34,631 nucleotides of DNA, from NCBI GenBank assembly GCA_949298975.1, contig CASFYR010000029.1, positions 1-34,631 of the forward strand, in the 5' to 3' direction. The stretch's first letter is position 1. Every line of letters starts with the position of its first letter. Origin of the DNA: an uncultured Bacillota bacterium. Lineage in GTDB: Bacteria; Bacillota_I; Bacilli_A; Erysipelotrichales; Erysipelotrichaceae. Below are positions 8,218-16,379 of this stretch, piece after piece. The position numbers and the translations under genes are program-made. Below the pieces are notes generated by a model, which worked only from the letters and a program-made list of their open reading frames with translations, did no database searches and had not been told where the DNA came from.

Positions 8218-9557
8218 TGAAAAGGCTAAAGATCTGGCTGCGCAGTCTGTCTTTGCTGCAGCAGTTTTTGCTGCTGGCTTTTTGTGTGGCCATTTTCTTC
8301 ATGATTTTCTTTTTTACCGTCGTGCCAGAGAGCATCGACAGCTTTGTCAATACCCAGATGTACGATTATATTCATAATGCGCAAGAAAATTTGATCGCCA
8401 ATAATCTTTTGATTAATGATAATGAGGAAGAACGCGACAGCAATGTCAATCACTTTATCTATTCCAAATCCAATCACAATTATCTCAGCAACATCAATCC
8501 GGAGCAGCAGCAGATTTTAGACAATATCGATCCGGATGTCAAAGCTGATCCATATTACGACGGGGTATTTTCCTATGAAGGGCGGGCCGTGGTTTATTCG
8601 ATCCGCGACTTTGATAACTACTCGATCATTTCAATCATTCAGAATGATTTCCGCAATGAATACCGTAAAGCCCTCAATGATTCAACCATCAATATGATGA
8701 TTATCGTGGTGGTCGGACTTTATTCCTTTTTGATCATGTGGGTCATGATGCTGATCCATCCTTTGAATCAGATCAAGAATTATATCGATAAGATCAAAGA
8801 CGGAGAAAAAGCTAAGCTGAACATCAGCCGGAAAGATGAGATCGGCGAAGTGGCTGAAGCCCTTTTGGATATGCAAGAGGAGCTGTCCAAACAGGAGAAG
8901 ATCAGGGAAGAGATGATCCAGAATATCTCGCACGACTTAAAGACCCCGATCGCAACCATTAAATCATACAGCGAAAGTATCAAGGATGGCATCTATCCTT
9001 ACGATACTTTGGAAAAGAGCGTTGACGTTATTATTGAGCATGCCGACCGACTGGAAAAAAAGGTGTACAGCCTGATCACATTCAATAAACTGGGTTATCT
9101 GGTCGATGATCTGGAAGACGGCGACAATCTGCCGATGCGGCCGATCGTGCAAAAAGCGATCCTTTCTGCCCGGGTCATCCGCAAAGATGTTCATTTTGAA
9201 ACGGAACTGGAGGATATCAATTTTCATGGTGCGGAAGAACCTTGGCGGATCGTGGTCGAGAATTTGATCGATAACGCTTTGCGCTACGCTAAAAGCGTCG
9301 TTAAACTGACTTTGAATAAAGATGGATTATGCGTTTATAACGATGGAAAACAAATGGAAGAAGAACGAATCGAAAAACTTTTCAAACCATACGAAATGGG
9401 AACGGATGGCAAATTTGGTTTGGGACTTTCCATCGTGAAAAGAGTAACGGAAACCTATGGTTATCGGGTCAGCGGTGAAAACATGAATGACGGGGTTATC
9501 TTCCGAGTCCTGCGGCCAAAAGGCAAGCGAAAGAAACATTCGGCACAAAAGGTATAA
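8217..9557 (+). CDS. Sensor histidine kinase, partner of the upstream regulator
   Basis: A 446-residue membrane kinase. TM1 lies about residues 15-38, an extracellular sensor region about 39-155 has no recognisable fold, and TM2 is about 158-180. A HAMP linker follows, then HisKA with His239 in NISHDLKTPIATIKSYSE and the HATPase domain with the N box ENLIDNALRYAK and G box FGLGLSIVKRV. The ATP-lid region is short, but the essential boxes are intact, so it should be active. It autophosphorylates and passes phosphate to Asp52 of the regulator. It ends with a basic tail (PKGKRKKHSAQKV). No terminator was seen before the next gene. Confidence 0.94.
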   Translation: MKRLKIWLRSLSLLQQFLLLAFCVAIFFMIFFFTVVPESIDSFVNTQMYDYIHNAQENLIANNLLINDNEEERDSNVNHFIYSKSNHNYLSNINPEQQQILDNIDPDVKADPYYDGVFSYEGRAVVYSIRDFDNYSIISIIQNDFRNEYRKALNDSTINMMIIVVVGLYSFLIMWVMMLIHPLNQIKNYIDKIKDGEKAKLNISRKDEIGEVAEALLDMQEELSKQEKIREEMIQNISHDLKTPIATIKSYSESIKDGIYPYDTLEKSVDVIIEHADRLEKKVYSLITFNKLGYLVDDLEDGDNLPMRPIVQKAILSARVIRKDVHFETELEDINFHGAEEPWRIVVENLIDNALRYAKSVVKLTLNKDGLCVYNDGKQMEEERIEKLFKPYEMGTDGKFGLGLSIVKRVTETYGYRVSGENMNDGVIFRVLRPKGKRKKHSAQKV

Positions 9558-9563
9558 ATATTA

Positions 9564-9569
9564 TATAAT
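9564..9569 (+). promoter_or_regulatory. -10 box giving a likely leaderless transcript
   Basis: A perfect TATAAT ends 8 nt before the ATG at 9578, and no Shine-Dalgarno sequence lies between. Transcription would start at about 9576-9578, at or within 2 nt of the start codon. Confidence 0.5.
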
Positions 9570-9577
9570 AGTAAAGT

Positions 9578-10336
9578 ATGAGCGAAATATTAATCGATGG
9601 CATCAAGTGCCACTATATAAAGTATGGCGACAAAGGTCGTCAGGTCATCCTGCTTCACGGGTGGCGGCAGAATACGACGATGATGGATTATATCGGCCGT
9701 TTTTTGGCGGATCACTTTATCGTTTACAATCTTGATTTTCCCGGTTTTGGCGAGTCGGATGAACCGCCTTATGCCTTTAGCGTAGAGGATTATACCGAAT
9801 TTTTAAGACATTTCAGCGAAAGCTTAAAGATCGAAGACCCGATCCTTATCGGTCATTCTTTCGGCTGCCGGGTCGCTTGCCGTTATGCCTTCAAATATCC
9901 GGTGCATCGAATGGTTTTGACTGGAGCAGCCGGCATCAGAGACAAGAGAGGACTGGATTATTACGCTAAAGTGTATTCCTATAAAGCGGCCAAGAATGTT
10001 TTGCGGCATTCACCGTTTAAAAACAAGCTGGCTGAATTACAGAAGCGTTCCGGCAGTGATGACTATCGCAATGCCAGTGGGGTAATGCGGGATACTTTCG
10101 TCAAAGTAGTCAATGATGATATTACCGATATTTTAAAGGATATCCAGCCGGAAACTTTGCTGGTATTTGGCGAAAATGATACTGCCACCCCGCCAGAAAA
10201 AGGGAAGATGATGGAAAAAATGATGCCTAATGCCACGCTGATCATCTTCGAAGGCGATGACCACTATGCTTATTTTCATCAGGCCGATCGGTTTAATGCG
10301 GTTCTTGATGCGTTTTTAAAGAGGGATTATTTATGA
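9578..10336 (+). CDS. Alpha/beta-fold hydrolase
   Basis: A 252-residue protein with the full alpha/beta-hydrolase signature: oxyanion-hole HG in ILLHGWRQN, nucleophile elbow GHSFGC (Ser94), acid in FGENDTATP and catalytic His229 in EGDDHYAYFHQ. The substrate is unknown. It is the first gene of a run with the MurF-like ligase and ddl, which suggests a cell-envelope role; that is context only. There is no ribosome site before the ATG, but a -10 box sits right upstream, so leaderless expression is likely. Its end overlaps the next gene by 4 nt. Confidence 0.9.
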   Translation: MSEILIDGIKCHYIKYGDKGRQVILLHGWRQNTTMMDYIGRFLADHFIVYNLDFPGFGESDEPPYAFSVEDYTEFLRHFSESLKIEDPILIGHSFGCRVACRYAFKYPVHRMVLTGAAGIRDKRGLDYYAKVYSYKAAKNVLRHSPFKNKLAELQKRSGSDDYRNASGVMRDTFVKVVNDDITDILKDIQPETLLVFGENDTATPPEKGKMMEKMMPNATLIIFEGDDHYAYFHQADRFNAVLDAFLKRDYL

Positions 10337-11910
10337 TGTTTAAAATTATCGTTAGTCTGATCGCCTTTTTGGCGGTGTTCAGCATCCATGCCAAACATGC
10401 TTTGCACATTTTCCAGCAAAACCGTTACAGTTTTGAAAGATATACCAAATGGCTGATGCGCTTTCGCAATTACCATCTCAACGGCTATTTTATCTATATT
10501 GCGGCCTGCTATCTTTGGATGATCGGTTTTGAATACTTTGATATTGTTAATTCAGAAGCGGCTGTGATCGTTATCTCGCTCATCTATGGCATCAAGCTGA
10601 TTGCTGATGAAGAGAAAAAGGAATATATCAAACCCTTGGTTTATACCCACCGGGTCATCCGCCAGATCATCGTATTGAGCGTTTTGATCGTTCTGGTCCT
10701 GATAATATTGCTGGTCAATGAATTCGATCCTTTGATCATTGCCGTTTTGACCCCGATTTTAGCCTGGGTCTTGATCTATCCGATGGCGCTTATAACCTTA
10801 CCGGTTGAAAATATGATCAAAAAGAGCTACGAAGATGAAGCCAGAGCGATCATCAACGAATATCATGATCTGAAAAAGATCGGAATTACCGGTTCGTTTG
10901 GCAAGACCTCGACCAAGAATATCGTGGAAAACATCATTTCTTCTTCCTATTATACTTTGATGACACCGAAGTCTTATAATACTCCCATGGGAATTACCCG
11001 GACGGTCAGAGAATATTTAAAACCGATCCATGAAGTTTTTATTTGTGAGATGGGAGCAGTCAAAAGCGGCGATATCGCTTATCTGATGGATTTTGTCAAA
11101 CCCCAATATGGTATCGTTACTTCGATCGGCCCGCAGCATCTCAATACTTTCCATTCTTTGGAAAACATTATCAATGAGAAAATGCAGATGATTGAAAAAC
11201 TGCCATCTGATGGCGTTGGTATTATCAATATTGATAACGAATACATCAGAAACTATCAGATCAAGAATAATTGTACGATCTATACGGTCGGCATTAAAAA
11301 TGAATCGGCTGACTTTGTTGCCTTTGATATCGATTACAACATCGAAGGATCGGTTTTCAAAGTTCGCCATAATGATCAGATAACCGCTTATAAGACCCGT
11401 CTTTTGGGTGAGCACAACATTATGAACATCTTGACGGGCATTGCCTTGGCTGATTGTCTGGGGATCGATGAAAAAACGATTCAGAAAGCAGTAGCTCAGA
11501 TCAAAATGGTCGAGCATCGGCTGGAGCTCAAGACGATGAGGGGCTATACGATCATTGATAATGCCTTCAATTCCAATCCGGTCGGCTGTCTGATGTCGCT
11601 GGAAGTTTTAAGCAAGATGCCAAATGAACATGTCGTCATCACGCCGGGGCTGATCGATCTGGGCAAGGAAGAATATCGCTATAATCATGACTTTGGCGCC
11701 TATATGAAAGGCAGAGCCGACTGGGTCTTGCTGGTAGGGAAAAATCAGACCAAAGCAATTGTTGACGGTCTTAACGAAAGTGATTTTGATATGAGCAGAG
11801 TAAAGGTTTTTGTTAATGTCAAAGAGGCATTCAATTTCCTATACGGTCAGATAAACAAGGGGGCAACGGTACTTTTGGAAAACGATCTGCCGGATGCCTT
11901 CTCCAATTAG
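10333..11910 (+). CDS. murF: MurF-like Mur ligase with an N-terminal membrane domain
   Basis: 525 residues. The first about 170 residues are not the soluble UDP-binding domain of classical MurF but several transmembrane segments (about 3-20, 50-70, 75-92, 113-131 and 134-155). The Mur ligase core follows: ATP loop GITGSFGKTSTKN (Lys191), EMGAVKSGDIAYL, SIGPQHLNTFHSLENI, HNIMNILTGIALADCLGI, and the C-terminal domain marker IIDNAFNSNPVGC, which corresponds to the DDAYNANP region of MurF. MurF adds D-Ala-D-Ala to the UDP-muramoyl tripeptide; ddl directly downstream makes that dipeptide, which supports the call. GAGGG lies 7 nt before ATG 10333, favouring it over ATG 10336. An alternative is a related ligase acting on a membrane-bound substrate. 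Confidence 0.8.
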   Translation: MMFKIIVSLIAFLAVFSIHAKHALHIFQQNRYSFERYTKWLMRFRNYHLNGYFIYIAACYLWMIGFEYFDIVNSEAAVIVISLIYGIKLIADEEKKEYIKPLVYTHRVIRQIIVLSVLIVLVLIILLVNEFDPLIIAVLTPILAWVLIYPMALITLPVENMIKKSYEDEARAIINEYHDLKKIGITGSFGKTSTKNIVENIISSSYYTLMTPKSYNTPMGITRTVREYLKPIHEVFICEMGAVKSGDIAYLMDFVKPQYGIVTSIGPQHLNTFHSLENIINEKMQMIEKLPSDGVGIINIDNEYIRNYQIKNNCTIYTVGIKNESADFVAFDIDYNIEGSVFKVRHNDQITAYKTRLLGEHNIMNILTGIALADCLGIDEKTIQKAVAQIKMVEHRLELKTMRGYTIIDNAFNSNPVGCLMSLEVLSKMPNEHVVITPGLIDLGKEEYRYNHDFGAYMKGRADWVLLVGKNQTKAIVDGLNESDFDMSRVKVFVNVKEAFNFLYGQINKGATVLLENDLPDAFSN

Positions 11911-11922
11911 AAGAGGTGGATT

Positions 11923-13140
11923 ATGAAGATAAGAGTCGGAGTATTTTTCGGTGGCGAATCCTGTGAACACGAGATATCCTGCATTACCGGCAATCAGGCA
12001 CTGCATGCGATCGATGCAGATAAATATGAAGTATTACCGGTCTATGTTGCCAAAAATCTGGATCTTTATACCGGTGAGGCTTTATACGATCTGAGCAATT
12101 ATTGGTCATTAGAGGAGCTGATCGGTAAACTGGATAAAATAACTTTAGTGAAAGACGGAAATAAGGTTTATGTCAAAAAGGTTCATCCAAAACTGTTTGA
12201 AGCAAAACCGCTGACGATCGACGTCGCCTTTTTGGCGATGCATGGTACCAATGGTGAAGACGGAACGCTGCAGGGTTATATGGAAATGCTCAAGCTGCCT
12301 TATACTTCCAGCAATGTTTTGGGCTCGGCTGTCGGTCAGGATAAAGCGATCATGAAAACCATTTTAGCCTACAACAAGATCCCGATGACTGACTGGTTTA
12401 GTTTTTATGGCAGCGAATTTGAAGAAGACGAGGAGACTTATATCAAAAAAGCCGCCAAAGTCGGCTATCCTTTGATTATAAAACCGGCAAATCTCGGCTC
12501 AAGCATCGGTATTGAAGTAGCAAGAGATGAAAGCGAGTTTGTGGCAAAGGTCCGCTCAGCTTTAGAATACGATTTAAAGGTCGTAGTGGAACACAAGATC
12601 GAGAATTTAAAAGAAGTTAACTGCTCAGTGCTGGGCACGATCGAAGAACCTTTGACCAGTCCGATTGAAGAAGTCTATAAGAAAAAGGACGAAGATATTC
12701 TGGATTTTGCCGGTAAATATAACCCGGGAAATGCCAAGGGCGGCGCTAAAGGAACCAAGGGCGCTAAATGCCCGGCGAAAGGCGGCGCTAAGGGCAGTGG
12801 TGGTATGGCAAATGCTTCACGCAAAGTACCGGCCGATATCAGCGAAAAGATGCAAAAGAAAGTTGAGGATCTTTCCGTTAAGACTTTCCGGGCGCTTAAT
12901 GCCTACGGCTGCGTACGGATCGATTATTTGATCGATCTTGATACCGATAAGGTCTATGTCAATGAGATCAATTCGATTCCCGGTTCCCTGGCTTTCTATT
13001 TATGGCAGGAAGACGGCATGGGCTTTGATGTTCTGTGCGATCACTTAATCAAAAATGCCATCAAACGCTATCGTCAGAAAGAAAAACTGACTTTATCGTT
13101 CGATACTAATATTTTAAGTAATTTCAGGAGGAATAATTAA
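11923..13140 (+). CDS. ddl: D-alanine--D-alanine ligase with a Gly/Lys/Ala-rich insertion
   Basis: ATP-grasp enzyme joining two D-alanines for peptidoglycan. Conserved parts seen in 405 residues are the N-terminal VFFGGESCEHEIS, AMHGTNGEDGTLQGYME, LPYTSSNVLGSAVGQDK, the ATP-binding PLIIKPANLGSSIGIE, and the C-terminal RIDYLIDLDTDKVYVNEINSIPGSL. In place of the short omega-loop that closes over the active site there is a low-complexity stretch, residues about 267-294, made of repeated GGAKG/KGAK units, before the conserved PADIS. The underlying DNA contains near-repeats of GGCGGCGCTAA, pointing to expansion by slippage. The family average is about 350-370 residues. The ribosome site is GAGGTGG. 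The stop overlaps the deoD start by 1 nt. Confidence 0.94.
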   Translation: MKIRVGVFFGGESCEHEISCITGNQALHAIDADKYEVLPVYVAKNLDLYTGEALYDLSNYWSLEELIGKLDKITLVKDGNKVYVKKVHPKLFEAKPLTIDVAFLAMHGTNGEDGTLQGYMEMLKLPYTSSNVLGSAVGQDKAIMKTILAYNKIPMTDWFSFYGSEFEEDEETYIKKAAKVGYPLIIKPANLGSSIGIEVARDESEFVAKVRSALEYDLKVVVEHKIENLKEVNCSVLGTIEEPLTSPIEEVYKKKDEDILDFAGKYNPGNAKGGAKGTKGAKCPAKGGAKGSGGMANASRKVPADISEKMQKKVEDLSVKTFRALNAYGCVRIDYLIDLDTDKVYVNEINSIPGSLAFYLWQEDGMGFDVLCDHLIKNAIKRYRQKEKLTLSFDTNILSNFRRNN

Positions 13141-13856
13141 TGAGTACACCCCACAACAATGCCAACAAAGGCGATATCGCCAAGACGGTCTTGATGCCCG
13201 GCGATCCGCTTAGGGCGAAGTTTATTGCCGAGACATTCTTAAGCGATGTGCATGAATTCAATAATGTGCGCAATATGTTCGGATATACCGGTACTTATAA
13301 CGGTAAACAGGTCTCGGTCATGGGTTCGGGTATGGGCATGCCCAGCATCGGAATCTATTCTTATGAATTGTTCAAAGAATATGATGTTGATCGGATCATC
13401 CGGATCGGGTCAGCCGGGTCTTATTCGCATGATGCCAAGGTCTATGATGTCATTTTAGCAACCAAAGCGTTTTCCGAGTCCAGCTATGCGAAAGTTCAAA
13501 GCGGTTATGCCGATGATATCACTTATCCTAGCGCCCAACTTAACGAAACAATTGAAACGGCGGCCCGAAAACTGGCAATTCCTTTAATCAAGACCGGAGT
13601 TCATTCCAGTGACGTCTTCTATCGGGAAGGTGGTCTTGACTACATTAAACCGATCGTTGCGAAAGGCTGTATCGTTGTCGAGATGGAGAGTTTCGCCCTT
13701 TTCCATAACGCTAATGTCTTAAATAAACAGGCGGCCTGTCTTTTGACGGTTTCTGATTCTTTTGTCAGCGACGATATTACTACCGCTCTTGAAAGACAGA
13801 ATTCGTTTACCAATATGATGAAGATCGCTTTAGAGGCCGCAGTCAGTGAAGAGTAA
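13140..13856 (+). CDS. deoD: Purine-nucleoside phosphorylase DeoD
   Basis: A hexameric (low-molecular-mass) purine nucleoside phosphorylase that releases purine base and (deoxy)ribose-1-phosphate. The 238 residues show TPHNNANKGDIAKTVLMPGD, the ribose/phosphate-binding GSGMGMPSIGIYSYEL, RIGSAGSY, the nucleoside-binding VEMESFALF and the base-site SDSFVSDD. The ribosome site AGGAGG lies at the end of ddl. Its 3' end overlaps the start of a 30-codon ORF in another frame. Its presence among wall genes is probably co-transcription without a pathway link. Confidence 0.96.
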   Translation: MSTPHNNANKGDIAKTVLMPGDPLRAKFIAETFLSDVHEFNNVRNMFGYTGTYNGKQVSVMGSGMGMPSIGIYSYELFKEYDVDRIIRIGSAGSYSHDAKVYDVILATKAFSESSYAKVQSGYADDITYPSAQLNETIETAARKLAIPLIKTGVHSSDVFYREGGLDYIKPIVAKGCIVVEMESFALFHNANVLNKQAACLLTVSDSFVSDDITTALERQNSFTNMMKIALEAAVSEE

Positions 13857-13938
13857 AGTAATTTCCAAGATCATCATCATTCTGATGGTTCTGTTTATGA
13901 TCATGGGCAGTGTATTGACCTTCGCTATGGGGGCGTAG
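13846..13938 (+). CDS. Small hydrophobic membrane peptide (30 residues), DUF4044/Prli42-like
   Basis: A GTG-initiated ORF in the gap between deoD and the sortase encodes MKSKVISKIIIILMVLFMIM followed by GSVLTFAMGA. It has a basic N-terminus and a single transmembrane helix with a GSVLT-type exit, the pattern of the tiny Bacillota membrane proteins known as DUF4044 or the stressosome anchor Prli42. GAGG lies 9 nt before the GTG. It overlaps the deoD end by 11 nt and ends 2 nt before the sortase ATG, so it fills the gap exactly, which supports a real gene. The family assignment is by overall look and size only. Confidence 0.6.
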   Translation: MKSKVISKIIIILMVLFMIMGSVLTFAMGA

Positions 13939-13940
13939 CA

Positions 13941-14723
13941 ATGAATAAGAAGATCAAGATCACATTGATCGTCTTACTGATAGCGGCAATCGCCGCCGTT
14001 GGTGTATATGCCTATATTCATCGGGAAGAACTGTTTGGTACAAATAAGGTCGTTGAACAGCCGTTTGAAGATGATGAAGAGGTTGAAGAGGTCGATTATT
14101 CCTGGGCTTATGAACTTTACGACGGGAATAAAGCGATAAACGGGGATTATATCGCTCAGTTTCGCTTTGAGAGCGGATTGATCGACGAACCGGTCATGGC
14201 AGCAGAAAATTACGATGAATATCTGCATACCAATTGGCAAACGATGGAGTATGATATCAACGGTACGGTCTTTATGGACCCCAATGCGACCATTGATTCG
14301 CAGAATATTACTCTTTACGGTCACAACCGTTCCTGGTGGGCTCAGCCGTTAATGTTTACCAAACTGCATACACTGGAAGATCAAAGCAAGTACGAGGAAA
14401 ATAAATATATCGACATGATCTTTGAGAATGAGATCCGCCGCTATCAGGTGGCGCATGTCTATAATATTCCGATCGATGAGGATAATGCCGAACATCCGGT
14501 TGAGGAAGGCATGGAATATATGTTTACGAGTTTCTCAAAAGAAGGTCTGGAATATTATTTAAACCGGGTCAGTGAAATGGAATACTATGATACCGGGGTC
14601 GAAATCGGCCCGGACGACCGGTTTTTGACCCTGCAGACTTGTGTCAGCGATGTCAACGGTGTGGTTTCCGGCGTACGGTTTATTGTCGTTGCTAAAGAAA
14701 TTGAAACGATCAAGATCAGATAA
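13941..14723 (+). CDS. srtB: Class B sortase
   Basis: A 260-residue membrane-anchored transpeptidase. One N-terminal signal-anchor (IKITLIVLLIAAIAAVGVYAYI) and an acidic linker precede the sortase barrel. Catalytic residues are all present: His128 in TLYGHNRSW, Cys234 in LTLQTC, and Arg246 in VRFIVVAK. Class B is supported by the length, the SWW context after the histidine, and the long helix between strands. It would cut a sorting signal of a secreted protein and attach it to peptidoglycan. No LPxTG- or NPxTx-type substrate is encoded in this window. Last gene of the hydrolase-murF-ddl-deoD run, with a strong terminator right after. Confidence 0.92.
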   Translation: MNKKIKITLIVLLIAAIAAVGVYAYIHREELFGTNKVVEQPFEDDEEVEEVDYSWAYELYDGNKAINGDYIAQFRFESGLIDEPVMAAENYDEYLHTNWQTMEYDINGTVFMDPNATIDSQNITLYGHNRSWWAQPLMFTKLHTLEDQSKYEENKYIDMIFENEIRRYQVAHVYNIPIDEDNAEHPVEEGMEYMFTSFSKEGLEYYLNRVSEMEYYDTGVEIGPDDRFLTLQTCVSDVNGVVSGVRFIVVAKEIETIKIR

Positions 14724-14744
14724 AACCCGCATGATGCGGGTTTT
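14722..14744 (+). terminator. Strong intrinsic terminator after sortase
   Basis: AAAACCCGC and GCGGGTTTT form a perfect 9-bp stem around ATGAT, extendable by one pair, with the T-run built into the 3' arm. The A-run on the other arm could also stop transcription from the other side. Confidence 0.9.
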
Positions 14745-14784
14745 GTTGTGGTTATTGATTGAAGATCCGCGGTGGATGGCTTAA

Positions 14785-14790
14785 TATAAT
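14785..14790 (+). promoter_or_regulatory. -10 box upstream of the phosphatase gene
   Basis: TATAAT ends 20 nt before the start codon and AGGTG lies between, so a short leader with a ribosome site results. No clear -35. Confidence 0.45.
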
Positions 14791-14810
14791 GAGGGAATAC
14801 AGGTGAAAAG

Positions 14811-15251
14811 ATGAAAAAGATATTATTTTTATGTCATGGGAATATTTGCCGCAGCCCGATGGCACAGTATGTTATGCAGCATAAAGTTGATCAATGTGGT
14901 CTCAGCGACCGTTTCTTCATTGAATCCAAAGCTCTTTCCCCAGAAGAGATCGGTAATCGGATCCATTATGGCACGGTCAATATCTTTGAGAAGTATCATA
15001 TTCCTTACAGAGATCATCGTGCCCGTGAGTTTGAAAGCGCAGATTATGATTATTATGATCTGATCGTATTAATGGACCGCTATAATCTGCAAAGGATCAA
15101 GCGTTATATTAAAGGCGACCCCTTGCATAAAATTGTAATGCTTCTAAACCGGGATGTTGCCGATCCGTGGTATACCGGTGATTTTGAGACGACATACCGC
15201 GATATTGATCGCGGAACCGATCAGCTTTTAAGGAGATTATCTCATGAGTAA
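14811..15251 (+). CDS. Low-molecular-weight protein tyrosine phosphatase
   Basis: 146 residues with the LMW-PTP P-loop at the extreme N-terminus, LCHGNICRSPMAQ: nucleophile Cys8 and Arg14 in the CX5R pattern. The general acid is Asp118 in VADPWYTGDFETTYRDI. Such enzymes remove phosphate from protein tyrosine (in some bacteria arginine) residues and often oppose tyrosine kinases of capsule regulation; no kinase is nearby. AGGTG precedes the ATG. The 3' end overlaps the methyltransferase start by 8 nt. Confidence 0.94.
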   Translation: MKKILFLCHGNICRSPMAQYVMQHKVDQCGLSDRFFIESKALSPEEIGNRIHYGTVNIFEKYHIPYRDHRAREFESADYDYYDLIVLMDRYNLQRIKRYIKGDPLHKIVMLLNRDVADPWYTGDFETTYRDIDRGTDQLLRRLSHE

Positions 15252-16362
15252 GTGTCCGTATTTTAAAAAATGCGGCGCTTGCCGGTATGATCCGTCGGAT
15301 TACGAGGCTTCTTTGACGGTCAAAAGAAAAAAGATGACGGAGCTTTTCGCTTTTCCTTTCGTGATGGAAAAGATGGATGATCCGTATCACAGCCGCTATA
15401 AAGTGATTTATTCGTTCTATATGGATAAGGGAGTGCTTAAAGCCGGATTATACCGGAAAGAAAGCCACCGGGTCATCGGGCTTGACGAGTGCGTGCTGCA
15501 AAGTAAGATCGCCAACGCTATCCTTAAGGATCTGATAGCGCTGGCTGACAGCTTTAAATTAATAGCTTATGATGAAGATCGCCGCCTTGGTCTTTTGCGT
15601 CATGTACAGATCCGGGTCAGCCGCTATGACCAAAAAGCTCTGATCACTTTGGTTTTGGCCGACAAGCGTTTTCCTTCCTCAAGAGATTTTATCAAAGCGT
15701 TAATTAAAAGCCATCCGGAGATCATCGGGGTAGTATTCAACTTCAATTCCCGGCATACCAGCGTGGTTTTAGGCAGTGAGGAGCGGATTGTTTACGGCAA
15801 GGGTTTTTTATATGACCGCATGGGAGATTTGAAGTTTGGCATATCCTCCCGCTCTTTCTATCAGGTCAATCCGGTAATGGCCGAGAAGATTTACCGTGAT
15901 GTAGCTGAACTTGGTGGTTTTCAAGCCGATGATACCGTTTTGGATGCTTATTGCGGCACCGGTACGATCGGTCAGTTTATAGCCGGAAGCGTCAGGGAGG
16001 TCGTGGGCATCGAGATCAATGCCGAAGCAGTCAAAAATGCGCTGGCCAATGCCCGTACCAATAACATTGACAATATCCGTTTTATTCAAGCAGACGCAAC
16101 AGAAGCGCTGAAATCGGGATATTATGATGTCGTTATCACCGACCCGCCGCGCAGCGGTATGTCAAAAGCGTTTATCGACGGGCTTTTGGCGCTGAAACCC
16201 CGAAAGATCATTTATGTCTCTTGTGAACCGCTGACCCTGCAACGAGATCTTAAACAGCTGGAAAAATTATATCAGCTCAAAAAACTGAAATTCTATGATC
16301 AGTTTGTCTTCAGTTCGCATCTTGAAGCCTTGGCGGTTTTGCAGATTACAAAAAGCAGATAA
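15244..16362 (+). CDS. TrmA/RlmD-family rRNA uracil-5-methyltransferase
   Basis: A SAM-dependent m5U methyltransferase of 372 residues. An iron-sulfur cluster signature is visible at the start: Cys4, Cys10 and Cys13 in CPYFKKCGAC, with Cys83 in LDECVLQ as the likely fourth ligand. The Rossmann domain has VLDAYCGTGTIGQF, the target-binding DPPRSGM and catalytic Cys327 in YVSCEPLTLQRDL. The protein lacks the N-terminal TRAM RNA-binding domain usual in RlmD, so it belongs to the compact class. Its target is probably 23S rRNA (by family), but the exact uridine cannot be told. AAGGAG lies 9 nt upstream of the ATG. Confidence 0.92.
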   Translation: MSKCPYFKKCGACRYDPSDYEASLTVKRKKMTELFAFPFVMEKMDDPYHSRYKVIYSFYMDKGVLKAGLYRKESHRVIGLDECVLQSKIANAILKDLIALADSFKLIAYDEDRRLGLLRHVQIRVSRYDQKALITLVLADKRFPSSRDFIKALIKSHPEIIGVVFNFNSRHTSVVLGSEERIVYGKGFLYDRMGDLKFGISSRSFYQVNPVMAEKIYRDVAELGGFQADDTVLDAYCGTGTIGQFIAGSVREVVGIEINAEAVKNALANARTNNIDNIRFIQADATEALKSGYYDVVITDPPRSGMSKAFIDGLLALKPRKIIYVSCEPLTLQRDLKQLEKLYQLKKLKFYDQFVFSSHLEALAVLQITKSR

Positions 16363-16367
16363 GGGGT

Positions 16368-16373
16368 TATAAT
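16368..16373 (+). promoter_or_regulatory. -10 box giving a likely leaderless transcript
   Basis: TATAAT ends 6 nt before the ATG at 16380, which puts the expected transcription start exactly on the A of the start codon. No Shine-Dalgarno sequence is present between the box and the gene. Confidence 0.55.
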
Positions 16374-16379
16374 AGGCGT

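Noticed and set aside
12665-12931. Second-frame plus-strand ORF over the low-complexity part of ddl
   Set aside because: It is Arg/Ala-rich because it reads the GGC/GCT/AAG repeats out of frame; no ribosome site or plausible fold.
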